A DNA stretch of 64,000 nt, taken from contig OZ010790.1 in the NCBI GenBank assembly GCA_963932465.1, forward strand, positions 352,805,087-352,869,086. The letters run 5' to 3'. The notes under the pieces are model-generated. The model searched no databases. It was not told where the DNA came from and was given only the letters and a program-made list of their open reading frames with translations. The translations under genes and the position numbers were made by a program. Shown here one piece after another: positions 46,801 through 58,160 of the stretch. Positions within the stretch are counted from its first letter, which is position 1; the number at the start of each line of letters is the position of its first letter. This DNA comes from Maratus speciosus (lineage: Eukaryota > Arthropoda > Arachnida > Araneae > Salticidae).

Positions 46801-48520
46801 CTTATTAGAAATGTTATCAAAAAATGAAAACACCAAGCGCTTCATCCTGCGTGCTATTGGAAAAATATTCGACCCTCTTGGCTTGCTCACTCCTTATACT
46901 ATTCGCATGAAATGCCTATTTCAAGATCTGTGGTTGAGGAAAATTGCTTGGGATGAAGATCTACCAATAGATGTTAAAGAAAAGTGGCTTCAATGGTGTT
47001 CTGAGATCCCACGCCTCTCCGACCTAAAAATTCCAAGAATTGTGCTAAATTCAACGAAAGAAGAAAATTCAGATGTGGTAGAGATTCACTGTTTTTGCGA
47101 TGCTAGTAAGAAAGCCTTCGGCACTGTCATATACCTCAGAATTGTAAAAGAAAATGCTATTGAAGTTAACCTTGTGACTTCAAAAAGTAGAGTTACACCT
47201 CTTAAAAAAACCACTTTACCAAGATTAGAGCTATTGGGAGCTTTACTTGCTGCCCGACTAGGTAATGCAGTCAAGAAAATAGTAGATCATAAGAAGCCAT
47301 CAGATGTGTTCTTCTGGACAGACTCGAAAATCACTTTGTACTGGATTAGAGGTTCTAGTAAAAGATGGAAATCATTCATAGCGAATCGTGTCAACGAGAT
47401 TCAATCTTTGACTGACTCCAATTCGTGGTTTCATTGTCCGGGAAAGTCTAATCCAGCCGACCTCCTTACCAGAGGCGTCAGTGTTGATATGCTCTTAGAA
47501 AAGGATTTGTGGTTTAAAGGTCCCCCCTTTTTGAGAGAAACTGTTCTCCCAACTAATGACTGCAACATCCAAAATTCGCCAGATGACTATTCTGATGAAC
47601 TAAAGAAAACAGTTAAATGTGAAAATGATAACTCTTTAGTTACTCTAGCTATTTATGATCAAAATTATTTATTAGATTATATTATTAGTGTTAGTAATAA
47701 TTATATAACTATCATTCGTATTTTATGTTATGTGCTTAGATTTATTCATAACCTTCGAAATGTTAATAGAGTGAAAGATCATCTTACTTCTAAAGAATTG
47801 AATGCTGCAGAATTATCACTGATAAAGATGGTTCAACAAAGTGAGTATCAGGAAGAAATAAAATGTCTTCAGAAAGGTAATTCGGTACCAAATAAAAGTA
47901 AACTAAATTCTTTAAATTGTTTCTTAGATGAAAGTAATATTTTAAGAGTTGGGGGTAGATTGGGTAACTCATATTTGACAACAAATGAAAAACATCCTAT
48001 GGTTCTGCCAAGTAAGCATCCCCTTACTTTAATTATTGTAAGATATTTTCATTTAAAGTATTTACATGTAGGATCACAAACATTGTTGTACCATATTCGT
48101 CGTAAATTTTGGATAACTAATGGTAGAAACATCTGTCGCAAAATAACATATGAATGTGTCACTTGTTTTAAAAACAAGCCTGTATTAGCGAGTCAAGTTA
48201 TGGGTGACTTGCCCAAAGAGCGTGTTACACCTTCATTTCCATTTTCCATTATTGGAACTGATTATTGTGGCCCTTTTTACATTAAATTCAAAAATCAAAG
48301 GAAAGGTACATATAATAAAGTGTATGTATGTATATTCGTTTGTCTCTGCACCAAAGCTATTCATCTAGATTTCGTTTCAGATCTCACTTCTGCAGCCTTC
48401 ATTGCTTGTTTTAAGCGCTTTGTTAGCAGAAGGGGAAAGTGTTCAAAAATATTTTCTGACAATGCAAAAAAAAATTGTAGGGGCAAACTTAGAATTGAAA
48501 AGGCTTCACAATTTGGTTAG
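43873..48520 (+). CDS. gag-pol: BEL/Pao Gag-Pol polyprotein, first frame (Gag to integrase)
   Basis: The open frame is 43898-48520 (1540 codons, first codon TTG). The likely true start is ATG at 43873 (MSTELKKYF), one frame off. The 8-A run at 43903-43910 lies at the switch. Domains by residue of the open frame: Gag block about 108-200 (LPTINLPSFSGNVQDW); zinc knuckles about 312-380 (CFNCLKFHSVRNC); protease near 474 (GLIDAGSMSSFI); RT about 755-900 (RVVFDASS, GDIEKAFLQISL, CLYVDDFIAG); RNase H from about 1065 (CFCDASKKAFG); integrase HHCC about 1375-1425; first catalytic Asp near 1452 (GTDYCGPF); second near 1520 (FSDNA). The frame is lost just after, in a 9-A run. All catalytic motifs seen are intact. 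The polyprotein makes the particle, copies the RNA and integrates the cDNA. Confidence 0.95.
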
Positions 48521-49160
48521 ACACCCAGATGAAGCATTAGCTGATTATTTTGCAAGGGAAAATATCGAATGGAATTTTATTCCTCCGAAAGCGCCGAACT
48601 TCGGTGGTCTTTGGGAGGCAGGGGTTAAATCATTCAAATTCCATCTAAAACGTGTAATTGGTAACGCGCACCTCACTTTAGAGGAATTTCTGACAGTAAT
48701 TCTAGAAATTGAAAGTGTTTTGAACTCAAGACCTCTGTCCCCATTGTCATCAGATTTCGACGATTTCGAGACTCTGTCACCGGGTCATTTTCTTATAGGT
48801 AGGCCCTTAACGTCTATTATTGAACCCCAGCTCACTGAAATTTCGGAAAACAAACTTAGCAACTGGCAAAAAATAACAAAATATAGCCAGCAAATATGGA
48901 AATTATGGAAGCGAGACTATCTGAACACCTTGCAGCAACGTAATAAATGGCAAATAAATAAAAACAATATAAATGTTGGTTCTCTCGTATTGATCAAAGA
49001 TGAAAATATGCTCAGCACAAAATGGGCAACAGGTAGGATTTCCGAGATATTTCTCGGTAAGGACAAAAAAGTTCGAGTAGTGAACATTCGTCTACCTAAC
49101 GGTAGAATAATAAAGAGAGATGTGAGAAGTATTTGTCCCCTTCCAATTAATGGAAACTAA
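48466..49160 (+). CDS. gag-pol: BEL/Pao Gag-Pol, second frame (integrase C-terminal part)
   Basis: This continues the polyprotein in the next frame after the 9-A run at 48466-48474. It shows the third integrase catalytic residue in FGGLWEAGVKSFK (about 48600-48638) and LNSRPLSPL. The C-terminal domain typical of BEL/Pao integrases follows (WQKITKYSQQIWKLWKRDYL, then VLIKDENMLSTKWATGRI). It ends at TAA 49158-49160. The open frame formally extends back to 48402, but residues before the A-run are out of family frame. Either an extra A is a real mutation, an assembly error, or a slippage site. BEL elements normally use one ORF. Confidence 0.93.
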
Positions 49161-49356
49161 TTTCTTTAATGTATATATTTGGTATATTTTGAATATATTG
49201 TGTTGTTTAATTTCTATAGTATGTTTTATTGTATTCAAATGTAAAGTAATTTAGCCATTTTTCCTTTGTTATTAATTATATCTTTGCATTGTTATATGTA
49301 GTATTATGTAATTTTATATTATATATTAGAGTAGTTTTGAAACCTGCAGGTTTCAA

Positions 49357-49368
49357 CGGTCGGGAGTA
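49357..49368 (+). promoter_or_regulatory. Polypurine tract of the young BEL/Pao element
   Basis: ACGGTCGGGAGTA-type sequence lies immediately before the 3' LTR, the expected place of the plus-strand primer. It is short and G-rich. Confidence 0.6.
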
Positions 49369-49663
49369 TGTTACTGATCGTAATTAAAATCTCCCGTACG
49401 AGGGCGCTGTGTCAGCGCCGTAATTTTATTTATTATTCCAATCGTCTGCGTGTTGACGATAGATTGTAATTTAGTTACTAGTGAGTGGAAACACTGAATT
49501 TTTGTTGTTGTTATTGAGATAATGGAATGTTTGATTTGGAAACGGCCAGAGAGACTGTTTCACTCTTAACAATTATTGTTTTAAAATAAAGAAATATACA
49601 GTTCACTGCGAAGAGTTCCTTAAAAATGGTGTCACTGAGTAACTTATTAATTTATTCTTAACA
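49369..49663 (+). repeat. 3' LTR of the young BEL/Pao element
   Basis: Identical by eye over 295 bp to 43469-43763. It is followed by ATGG, the target duplication. Confidence 0.97.
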
Positions 49664-49850
49664 ATGGGAATAAACAAATCCGTCATCACTTTGAAATAAT
49701 TGAAGAATTTCACTTTCTCGTGATTGAAAGTAGGATACCTTAGCTCCCTTTTCAAGCAAATTTTCTTGTGCAGTCTTGATGCTAAGAGTTCTGAAGCTAT
49801 TTTCTTCCTATGACGCACGCCCAATTCAGCGTAGAGTGGATGTAATAAAA
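49664..49850 (-). pseudogene. Uncharacterised transposon-associated protein, N-terminal part
   Basis: Minus strand 49830-49690 encodes KKIASELLASRLHKK followed by a basic and aromatic segment. This matches the region that precedes the IDSSKR block in the same family. It is the other half of the pseudogene at 42540-43449, split by the young BEL element. Joining across the 4-bp target duplication restores order, apart from a one-base frame difference. Confidence 0.62.
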
Positions 49851-49954
49851 TAAGCTGTAGAGAAAAAACTTGACGTGATAGAAGGAAACTAACTGCAGTT
49901 TTGAAATCAGCACGCTTTTTTGATTTAAAAACAGCTGAAAAATCGAAGTCAACA

Positions 49955-50357
49955 GAAATTGTGTTATAACTTGTTCCCTAGTGTTATCAACCACAAGAGC
50001 TTCGATCTTTATCGAGTTGATAGGTTGCACAACACTGGATAATTCAAAAGCAACAACTTCGCAACATGATTCAAAAAGGCTCCTCCACCCAAAGGGATAT
50101 ACTAATAAATTTTCTCTTCGCAAGGACTTCATTTTTAATTTTTGTACTAGAGATATCTTCACAAAACATTTTTCAGAACCCCTATCACATAAAACGCAAG
50201 CGAAAAAGCATTGCTTACTAGCAGTCACAGAAGCTGTACAAGTCTGCAATAATGTAACTTTATTTTGTTTATATTTTTGCTCTGACATCATAGATACAAT
50301 TGCAACTTTCGTTTCTTGTTCAGGATTTTCTTTTGTTGTTTCTTTAAAACAAAACAA
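49955..50357 (-). pseudogene. Aspartic protease region of the old BEL/Pao element
   Basis: Minus strand: VTLLQTCTASVTASKQ followed by CVLCDRGSEKCFV, equivalent to the LxDxGSxxSFI active-site block of retropepsin-like BEL proteases. Later comes INSIKIEALVVDNTRE. The coding match stops at the border with the inserted TIR element near 49954 and resumes at about 42242, which shows that both pieces were once adjacent. It overlaps the end of the Gag frame in another reading frame. Confidence 0.78.
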
Positions 50358-51533
50358 ATAACTATGGGTGTTGTTACCACATTTGGAACAAGGGTTAACT
50401 TTGTTCTACAAATAACTGATAAATGCGACTTATAAAAGCATTTGTAACAACGGTCTTCTTTCTTTAATTTAGATCGTTTTTGTTCATCTGTGAATGTCGA
50501 ACAATTTAGTCCTACATGATCAGAAGGCTTGTAAAATATGTCAAACTGTTTTGTAGATGTATTTAAAGCAGCAGTTTTAGAATTTTCATAAGCCTTGCTT
50601 TGGGAATTATTTTCTAAATTAGTAGCTTCATGGCATCTTAATTCCGTTTTAATAAAATTTATTAAGTCAGTTACTTCGCAATCTATATGGGGGTCAAGTT
50701 TTCGATTCAAATCTAGTATCAAATTTTCTGGTAATAACCTTAATAATGTGGTTAATAACCTTACAAATGGCTATAGTAGACCGATGCCACTCCTAAGGCA
50801 TCAAGGTTTGTAACGCTTGTTGCAATATTATCGTATAATTTTCTTAAAGAAATGACATTGTTAGTGAATTTTATTGGCTCAAGATTTTTAATTTTATTCA
50901 TATAACAGTTTATTATATTTTCCCGCTTCACATATCTTTCTTCTAACAACTTTAAACATCTAGAATAATTTTGATCTGTCAGTTCAAAACCAGCTACAAT
51001 ATTATATGCAAGCACATACAACCAATATTTAAGATATTGGAATTTTTCAAGTTTGATAACGATTCATCTGACTCTATCTCACTAGTAAATAAATTGAAAA
51101 ATTCTAAGAACTGGCTTGCATCACCAGAAAAATTGTCTATGTTTAGTTTAGGCAGTTTCACTGCCGAAACTGGTTTACTACCGATTTTTGAACTGTTACT
51201 TGTTTCTACTAAAACTTTTGGTTCAGTTTCGATTTTACATTTTTTAAGACTCATCTTAATTTTAAATTTCAAACTTGATATTCTTTCCGGATATTATTCT
51301 AACGATTTTAGTTCTTTTTTCATATTCAGTTTTTTCCTGAATTAGTTCATCTATTTCGGAATCTAATTCCTTGAGTAGAGCTTCCTTTTCATTTATGAGC
51401 TCTGATGATTTAAATAATCGCAATCAGCCTTATCAATAACAACTGATTAAAATGTATCACATTTTGTGATTAATTTTTTAACAGCTCCGCGAACTGTAGC
51501 TCTTTTACTTTTAAGCCTTTCTGGCTTATCCAT
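50290..51533 (-). pseudogene. Gag of the old BEL/Pao element
   Basis: The start is taken at the minus-strand ATG 51533-51531 (MDKPERLKSKRATVRG, a basic BEL Gag N-terminus). 51272-50994 has VKLPKLNIDNFSGDASQFL, the typical Gag block. 51021-50761 has AGFELTDQNYSRCLKLLEER. 50722-50290 contains the zinc-knuckle region (RCYKCFYKSHLSVIC). Gag binds and packages the element RNA. Several stops and frame changes break the protein. Confidence 0.85.
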
Positions 51534-51949
51534 GTTTAAATTAAAATTCAATTTTCAAAAAATATTATGATGAAAAATGTTTATTTTTAATATATCAAAA
51601 GTCAATAGTCATGCAGAATAATAAAGGCATTTTTTATCTTTTTTCCCGGATTCTACAGGCACCAAAATAATGAAGATATTCAGGTAGTGCACGAACATCA
51701 CGTTATCACAATTGATAAAAAAATAGTGGGATAGCAAATTTTAAAGAATTCTTATATCTTTTAAAATAACATTAAAAGGAGTTACTTTCACGTATTATAT
51801 TCTAAAGTTTTGTGTTCATCATTTGTAAATAATCATCATCACGAGAACTTTTTGTAGATTATTATTGATACTCCGAATATATACATAATTTACATTTGTA
51901 CATCATATTTACAAAGAAATATTTGCTTTATACTTGAAATTCACTTGTT

Positions 51950-51965
51950 CCTCTCTGAGGACCCA
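51950..51965 (-). promoter_or_regulatory. Probable primer-binding site of the old BEL/Pao element
   Basis: The minus strand reads TGGGTCCTCAGAGAGG about 420 bp upstream of the Gag ATG, beginning with TGG as a tRNA-complementary site should. The sequence to its right (51967 to about 52190) may be a 5' LTR with a G+C-richer patch near 52130-52165. No second LTR copy was found. Confidence 0.45.
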
Positions 51966-54900
51966 AGTTAATATTTTTATAATCAGGAACATTTTTCTTC
52001 CACTTTTGGAAGATCAAGAAAAACTACAGCGCTCAAGTTGCTTTCAAATTTCACATTGCAAAACTAAAACGAAAGAACAAGAGAAAAAATGTTTTTAATA
52101 TAAATTCTCTGGAAGGTCACGTGATCATCTGCGCCACTCCAGACTGGTTCAAGAAGGCCCGCTCAAGGGGTTTGCTAAATATTCCACAAAGCGAAGCCTA
52201 ATTTGCAAGTCGCTAAAATTTACTAACTGCTATGAAGAATAAGGAGACTTAATATTAAATATGTAATGAATATGATGAAAAACGTAAAACAAATAACTGA
52301 GAAAGATACAATCTAGATTTTATATCATATTTATGTATCTTATACTTATCTTATATATATGTATTTTTATTTTTATTTTGTTTTTATTTTAATATTTTTA
52401 TTATTAATTTTCATAAGTTTATTAATACCGCTTTAAAATAAATCTATATTTATTTCAAATAAATATTAAATGTTATTATTATTAAATAAAAAATAATAAT
52501 TTCAATGAAGAAAGTAATGGATTAAAACAATAACTGGATTTTATATGAACATAACAAAAACCATGCCTGAGAACAAATTATAAATAATAATTGTGTGTGT
52601 GTGCTTAAAGAGAATAGAACATTATTCGTACATACAATAGAAAGGAAAGAAATATGTTATTTGTGATATACGTTTATGAAACATTAAAAATTATAATTAA
52701 TATATTAAATTTTACTCAAATAACTTAAACTTACAAGGAAGATCACCAGACACCCATACTCAGAAAATTCAAAACCAAAAAAAACATAGAGTATTCTAGT
52801 CATGAGGATATATACGTTTATAAAAGGAATCCTTCGGAACCTCTACGCCTATACAGCGTCCGTAAAAAATGAAAAATATCCTTTTCATGGAGATTCATCC
52901 CTAGTTGGCGGCGCAATTGAAAAAAAAAAATGTATACACTTTTAAAATATATACTCTTTAAGAAAAAACTTTTTCCACTCTTCATACTGACAAGTTTAAC
53001 TTAAATGAACACACTTTTATAACTACGGTTTTCTCAAATACATTTATATGTATATAATGAAATTTAAACGACAGTTTAGACCAAAATTTAAATAGATTAA
53101 AATTTCTTCAAACTCAAAATGAAGTTCCTATTCTGAGCAATGTCAATTTTACTTTGATATTTTTAGTGTAGAAGACAAGAAGAGAAAAGTATTGTTTACA
53201 TGGAAAAACCAATTTTTTTTTCTTAATCTTACTTTAAAAATTAACTTAAACTTATCCAACCAGTTAAACCGCTTAAAATGAAATAACTTCATAAAAACGC
53301 ATACATAAACTTTCAGAAAAGATAAAAAAACTGTTTTATTTTTTATATGTTTAATTTAATTATTAAGAACCGATCATTGAAATAATCAATTAACAAGAAA
53401 TTTGCACACATACATTAAAAAAGTTTGCGTTTGTCGAGCGAAAGTGCTGCTTGTCAAATCGCGAGGCATTTTCGTCTTTTCGCGACAAATATTCGAAAGT
53501 ATTTTATTTTTTTACAGACTTTCTACTGGAATACCGAAGTTAAATTGTACTAATCCTTTATTACATATATGTATATTTCCATTAGTATTTCTTTCAAAAT
53601 ATTCTATTATGTGCTTTAAGGAGAGCTTCAGCAATATATTGTATGTAATGTCAGACAACTTGGCAGAAAACATGCATAGACGAATGACCTGCAATAAACT
53701 TTGTTTATGTCTGTTATAAGTTTATTTTTACTTCAGTAAGAGCGTTTGAACTACACTACAAAATATTTTGTTCGACCCCTTACTTTGCTCATTTTGCCCA
53801 TTTTTTCAAATTCTAACTCGTATGATTTCTCTGTCAGTCAATAAAACTGAGGGTAGAATAAAGAAAAAAAATAAGAATTACTGAATCTTAAAAATTCAAG
53901 ATGAAATTCTTTTTTTTTCTTTATCAAAAAACAGAATATATATTCACAAATATAATATGTGCTAATAAAATTAAAATATTAATATGATATCCATTTATAA
54001 TTGTGTTTCTTTCCTTTATAAATAACTGACAATGTATACTTCATTAAGTTTTGCCAATTATTTCTAAACCTCTTTCTTTCTATATTTATTCTAAATGCAA
54101 TTTAAAACTTTTAGATATAAAGTAATTAATACTTTTGAAAAAGATTCTAAACTATGTATCCTAAAAAGAAATAAAATTATGAACTGTGGTATTTGACAAG
54201 GCAGACCGAATGGAAGTTTGAACACTCAAATGAAAAAAATCAGATCAAAAATATTTAAAATTTATTTAATGTCGTATGAATTTAAAGAAAATAATAATGC
54301 GTATTTTTATTAATGCAAGCGCAACTATTTCTGACACAAGAATTTGTTACGGGGTTCTTTTTAAAAACAGAACTCCATTAGAAAAGAATTTCTTGTCTTT
54401 TACGCAGTATGCAGTGCTTTAGTTTTTAATGGACATTTTCAGAAATAAAATTTTGTACTTTCACTTATGATTATGAGAATTCTTAGACTGGATATGTCAT
54501 TTGTAAAATGTCAGACTTTGTAACTTTTCCCATTAATTTATTTCATTTTTCTTATTTTGGGATTTTAAATCAAATTAACTAAAGAAAAATTGTTTCTAAA
54601 AGAAAACGCAATAAAAGTTTTATATATTAACTTATACTATATTGAATGTTTCAAATATCAGATGCTTTAAAGCTCCAATGAATAAATAGAGATGGATATA
54701 TTTAAGTTATTAAATGTTTTACATTTCTGTTTCATCTTTTTATAAATGTTGTTTTTGTAATTAGATGAATATATATGTATATTACTCCATAAATATTATT
54801 ACAACATGGACATATCTTGAATAATCTTGTTCATAAATCATAATAGAAATAAATTTGAAATAATCTGTATATCCTTTTTAATTTTAACTTTTTTTTTAAC

Positions 54901-55655
54901 TGATTGATTATAGAAAAGAAAAGTATGTATTTTCTTCTTTAAAACTTTAAAAATTTTCTTAGAAAACTTTACTAACTGCAATTTTTGTTATCATCAATGA
55001 TTAAATGTAACATTTAAACCATAATAGAGAGAATGGGATCCCAACAAATAAATTTATTAAGAAACAAATTAAATGGAGGTTTGTAAGGAAAAATATCTAT
55101 AAAAACATATCTAAGATGGCTTCTAATTTTAGTGCTTTTAGTAGAAAAAATATCACTAATGAAAAATAGGTTATAGAAATATTTACAATGTTGTTATGGT
55201 GGTATGCACTATTCTTTGGTAGAGCACTCGAGTCACATACTGTAATGTGTAATAAAGGTTATGATTATTCCTATTTTACGTAGTTTCCTGATAAATAATA
55301 ACTACAGTTTGTGTTTTATTTTTTTCACATATTTCTTTTATGCTGTTATTTAAAAAATGAAAAGACGAAATCAAAAACTGAAAATATGCACCTCGAATTC
55401 ATTACAGTGTGACAAGCTATCAAAATCTTTTCACTGGAAAAACCCCGTCCTATACTAATAGATGTTAAGGGTATACCATAAAATTCATTATATCGAATTA
55501 GTCTTAAAAGTATCAATTCCTGCGGAAAATAAAATTTCAAACGTACTGTCTAATTCAAGTAAATACAAATTCCCGAAGAACTGCTGGTTGTTTTCTATTA
55601 TTTAAATGCAGATAATTATGCTATCAAGATGTATGTTAATTATGTTTAATTTATA
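51966..55655. other. No supported gene
   Basis: Apart from a possible LTR remnant at the left edge, this stretch is A+T-rich with chance ORFs of up to 105 codons (53402-53719). I recognise no repeat family in it. Confidence 0.5.
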
Positions 55656-57420
55656 CAGGGTGAATCTAAACTCTTGGGCAAAACTTTAAGGGGTGATAGT
55701 ACACACACACAATATTACAACAACACAAACATCAACACAAACAATATTAAATAGAAAACTAAGGGTTCCAAATGTCTTCCAAAGGAGATAGGCGCCATTA
55801 AAGTTTAGCGTCCAGTATTTCAAATGATTATAAAAAACGGAAAAATTGGTCGATTCGTTTGTGGTTTTCGCTAAAACTATTCTTAATGTCAGCATATTTT
55901 TGAAAATGAATGACAAAGATAAAGTTCCAAAAATGCCAATAGATTTTTAGGTAATGCCAATAGGTCTTTAGATTTTGGAGTAACGAACAACTATTTTTTA
56001 CCGTTATTTTTTACCGTTATCTCATTAAATACTTTCAAAAACTTAGACATAAACTTAAATTTTGTGCTTAAAATCTGAATCGTTGGGAGTGATTAAGCAG
56101 CGCAAACTAAACTGTGTGCTGGAATTTGACGCACACGTACTATTGACCGATGAATGCAGTTTCAGTCGGGAAGGCATTTTCAATACGCGCAATGCACGCA
56201 ACTTGGCGTACACGCACCCACATGTCACCCGTCCTCATTCATATCAACGGCATTTTAGCGTCAATCTGTGTGCCCGAATTATCTACGATTATTTTATCGG
56301 GCATTATATTCTGCCCAGGCGCCTGGACGGCGACATGTATCTAGTATTCCTGCAAGTGGGGCTTCACTTTCTACTGCAAATTGTTCAACATAAAGCTGGT
56401 ATGTGGCTTCAACATGACGGAGCGCCTGCACATTTTAGCGCAGATTCAGGAAATGCACTGGATACAGCATATCCAGGGCAATGGATTAGACGTGGTGGTC
56501 CGATAAATTGGACTAAACGCTCACGAGACCTCTCCTGTCTAGACTTCTTCCTCTGGGGTCATATGAAGATGCTTGTTTACGCAAGCCCTTTCGACTCCAA
56601 CGGGGACCTGTTTGCTAGGATTGCCGTCGTAGCAGGCGATATCCGGGAGATGCCCGGGATATTTACTAATGTTCGCAAAACCCTCCACCGGCGGTGTGAG
56701 GTATGCATCGTTACTGGTGGGCACCCCTTCAAGCAGTTTTTGTGATTCCGCACGAACATCATGTGCGTACCATTTCTATATGTCAATCTTCATTCATATT
56801 GCGTACTACGTGCGTACATCAAACTGTTTCTTTTTATTTTGGGAGGAGAAATAGATCTTGTCTAATATGAATAATTTTTTTACTTAACTATGTCATCCCT
56901 CTATCGTTTATTTTACATGCAGGGGTAGTAGTTTCTGCCTGGTCTACGACACCAAGATATGGAATAACTGAACTGTGTTCAGGGAGGGTGAAATTTCAAA
57001 TACTGAGCACAGTTCAGTTTGCGCTACTTAACCACTCCCAACGATTCAGATTTTGAGCTCAAAATTTAAGTTTAAGTCTAAACTTTTGAAAGCATTTAAT
57101 GCGATAAAAAAATAATGATAAAAAATAAATGTTCGTTACTCCAAAGTCTAAAGCAATTTCTATCAGAATTTTTTTAACTTTAACTTTAAAATTTATTGTC
57201 AAGAAAATACTGATATAAAGAATAGTTTTAGCAAAAAACGCAAACAAATCGATCATTTTTTCCGTTTTTTATAATCATTTGAAATTTTGGACCCTAAACT
57301 TTAATGGCACCTATCTGCTTCAGAAGACGTTTGGGAGCCTTAGTTTCCTATTTAATATTGTTTGTCTTGATGTGTACTATCACCCCTTAATGTTTTGCCC
57401 AAGAGTTTAGATTCACCCTG
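55656..57420 (+). mobile_element. IS630/Tc1-type element with about 460-bp terminal inverted repeats
   Basis: The left end CAGGGTGAATCTAAACTC and the right end GAGTTTAGATTCACCCTG are inverted. Pairing continues inward with scattered differences to about 56118 and 56990. Shared landmarks include GGGTGATAGTACACA, CAAATGATTATAAAAAACGG and CTGAATCGTTGGGAGTG. The G+C-richer centre encodes a truncated transposase. The flank is TTAT on the left and CATAAT on the right, so the target duplication is uncertain. Confidence 0.88.
56062..56745 (+). pseudogene. IS630-type transposase, N-terminally truncated
   Basis: 227 codons without a stop. The catalytic triad is visible: LLTDECSFSREG (first Asp about residue 30), WLQHDGAPAHFS (second about 119) and SRDLSCLDFFLWGHMK (third about 155), a spacing near 35 between the last two. 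The C-terminus IFTNVRKTLHRRCEVC is complete. The N-terminal DNA-binding part of roughly 130-150 residues is absent. The first 20 codons, including the ATG, lie in the terminal inverted repeat. So the core is open but lacks DNA binding. This family is abundant in arthropods. Its G+C content is clearly higher than that of the surroundings. Confidence 0.82.
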
Positions 57421-57597
57421 CATAATAATTACGCAGTTATCGTTTATAATGAAATTCAATGTAAAAGATAACGTTTATTGCACATGAATATTCAGTGACA
57501 GTTGCAAAAAAGTCCCCTTGAATAATTAGTATAACATTAAGAATGTAATGTTTATAATTATGTGTAAAAGAATATTTAGATTTAGATTTATTATACA

Positions 57598-57978
57598 CAC
57601 TGTAAAAATAAATCTGTGAAGTTACTAAAGTTTTTCTAGGAAACTTGGATTCCTAGAACTTTTCATGTAACGGCAACAACAAAATTTCATGTAACAGACA
57701 CACTTTTGCGCCGAAAATCAAAAAATCTGTAAGGCTACTAAGAATTTTTTTGGAAACTGGGATTCCGAGAACTTTTCATGTAACTGCAGCCAGGGTTACA
57801 AATAAAAGTTTAGTAAGATTACTGAAATTTTAGCAGATTCATTTGTAAAGTTACAGATTTTTGTAGCTTTACAAAAACTAGTTTTGTAGATTTGCAGCTT
57901 TTTTCGTACAGTTACAGGTGAAAGTTTAGTAAGCATGTAACTTTACATCTGTAGAACTACAGATTTTTTTTTACAGTG
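57598..57978. mobile_element. CACTG-ended MITE, copy 2
   Basis: Begins CACTGTAAAAAT and ends TTTTTTACAGTG. It is the inverted-orientation relative of 9289-9562, with inner direct repetition of a CTAGGAAACTTGGATTCCTA-like block (about 57639 and 57750). There is no ORF. Confidence 0.75.
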
Positions 57979-58125
57979 CATAAAAAGTAAGGCGAAACTA
58001 ATAATTAAAATATTACAGGAACTTTTTAGTTCTAGAAGAAATAATAATTTTTCTGATTCATTATGTTGTACTCTGATTCATGAACACTTTTCTCAATTAT
58101 ATAGAAAAACGAAAATTCGGTTTTT

Positions 58126-58160
<35 letters not shown>

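Larger units (their letters stand above)
43469..49663 (+). mobile_element. Young BEL/Pao LTR retrotransposon
   Basis: 6195 bp with two 295-bp LTRs that I read as identical. It has the target duplication ATGG (43465-43468 and 49664-49667), a primer-binding site just after the 5' LTR and a gag-pol of about 5.3 kb. The domain order Gag, protease, RT, RNase H, integrase defines BEL/Pao. Identical LTRs indicate very recent insertion, yet two frame changes in A-runs interrupt the ORF. Confidence 0.97.
42243..49954 (-). mobile_element. TIR element carrying an uncharacterised widespread ORF family (middle layer)
   Basis: Inverted ends TGTTGACTTAGATTT (42243-42257) and, on the minus strand, TGTTGACTTCGATTT (49954-49940) lie exactly where the old BEL coding sequence breaks and resumes. 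A second matching block, TATCACGTCAA(C/G)TTTTT, lies about 75-85 bp inside each end. Without the young BEL insertion it is about 1.5 kb. Between the ends is a decayed ORF on the minus strand. This suggests a DNA transposon, though I see no clear target duplication. Confidence 0.62.
39830..51965 (-). mobile_element. Old BEL/Pao LTR retrotransposon (outer layer of a nest)
   Basis: Minus-strand order is a primer-binding-like site (51950-51965), Gag (51533 to about 50290), protease (about 50357-49955), then an interruption, RT (about 42242-40640), remnant RNase H, linker and an integrase zinc-binding region (about 40110-39866). The interruption (42243-49954) is a foreign TIR element that itself holds a young BEL element. 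Several frame changes and deletions show long decay. The integrase core and 3' LTR are not recognisable to the left. Confidence 0.88.

Noticed and set aside
46141..47984. Minus-strand ORFs inside the young BEL element
   Set aside because: They are shadows of the plus-strand gag-pol frame.
49981..50361. 126-codon plus-strand ORF
   Set aside because: Antisense shadow of the old BEL protease region, which has clear motifs on the minus strand.
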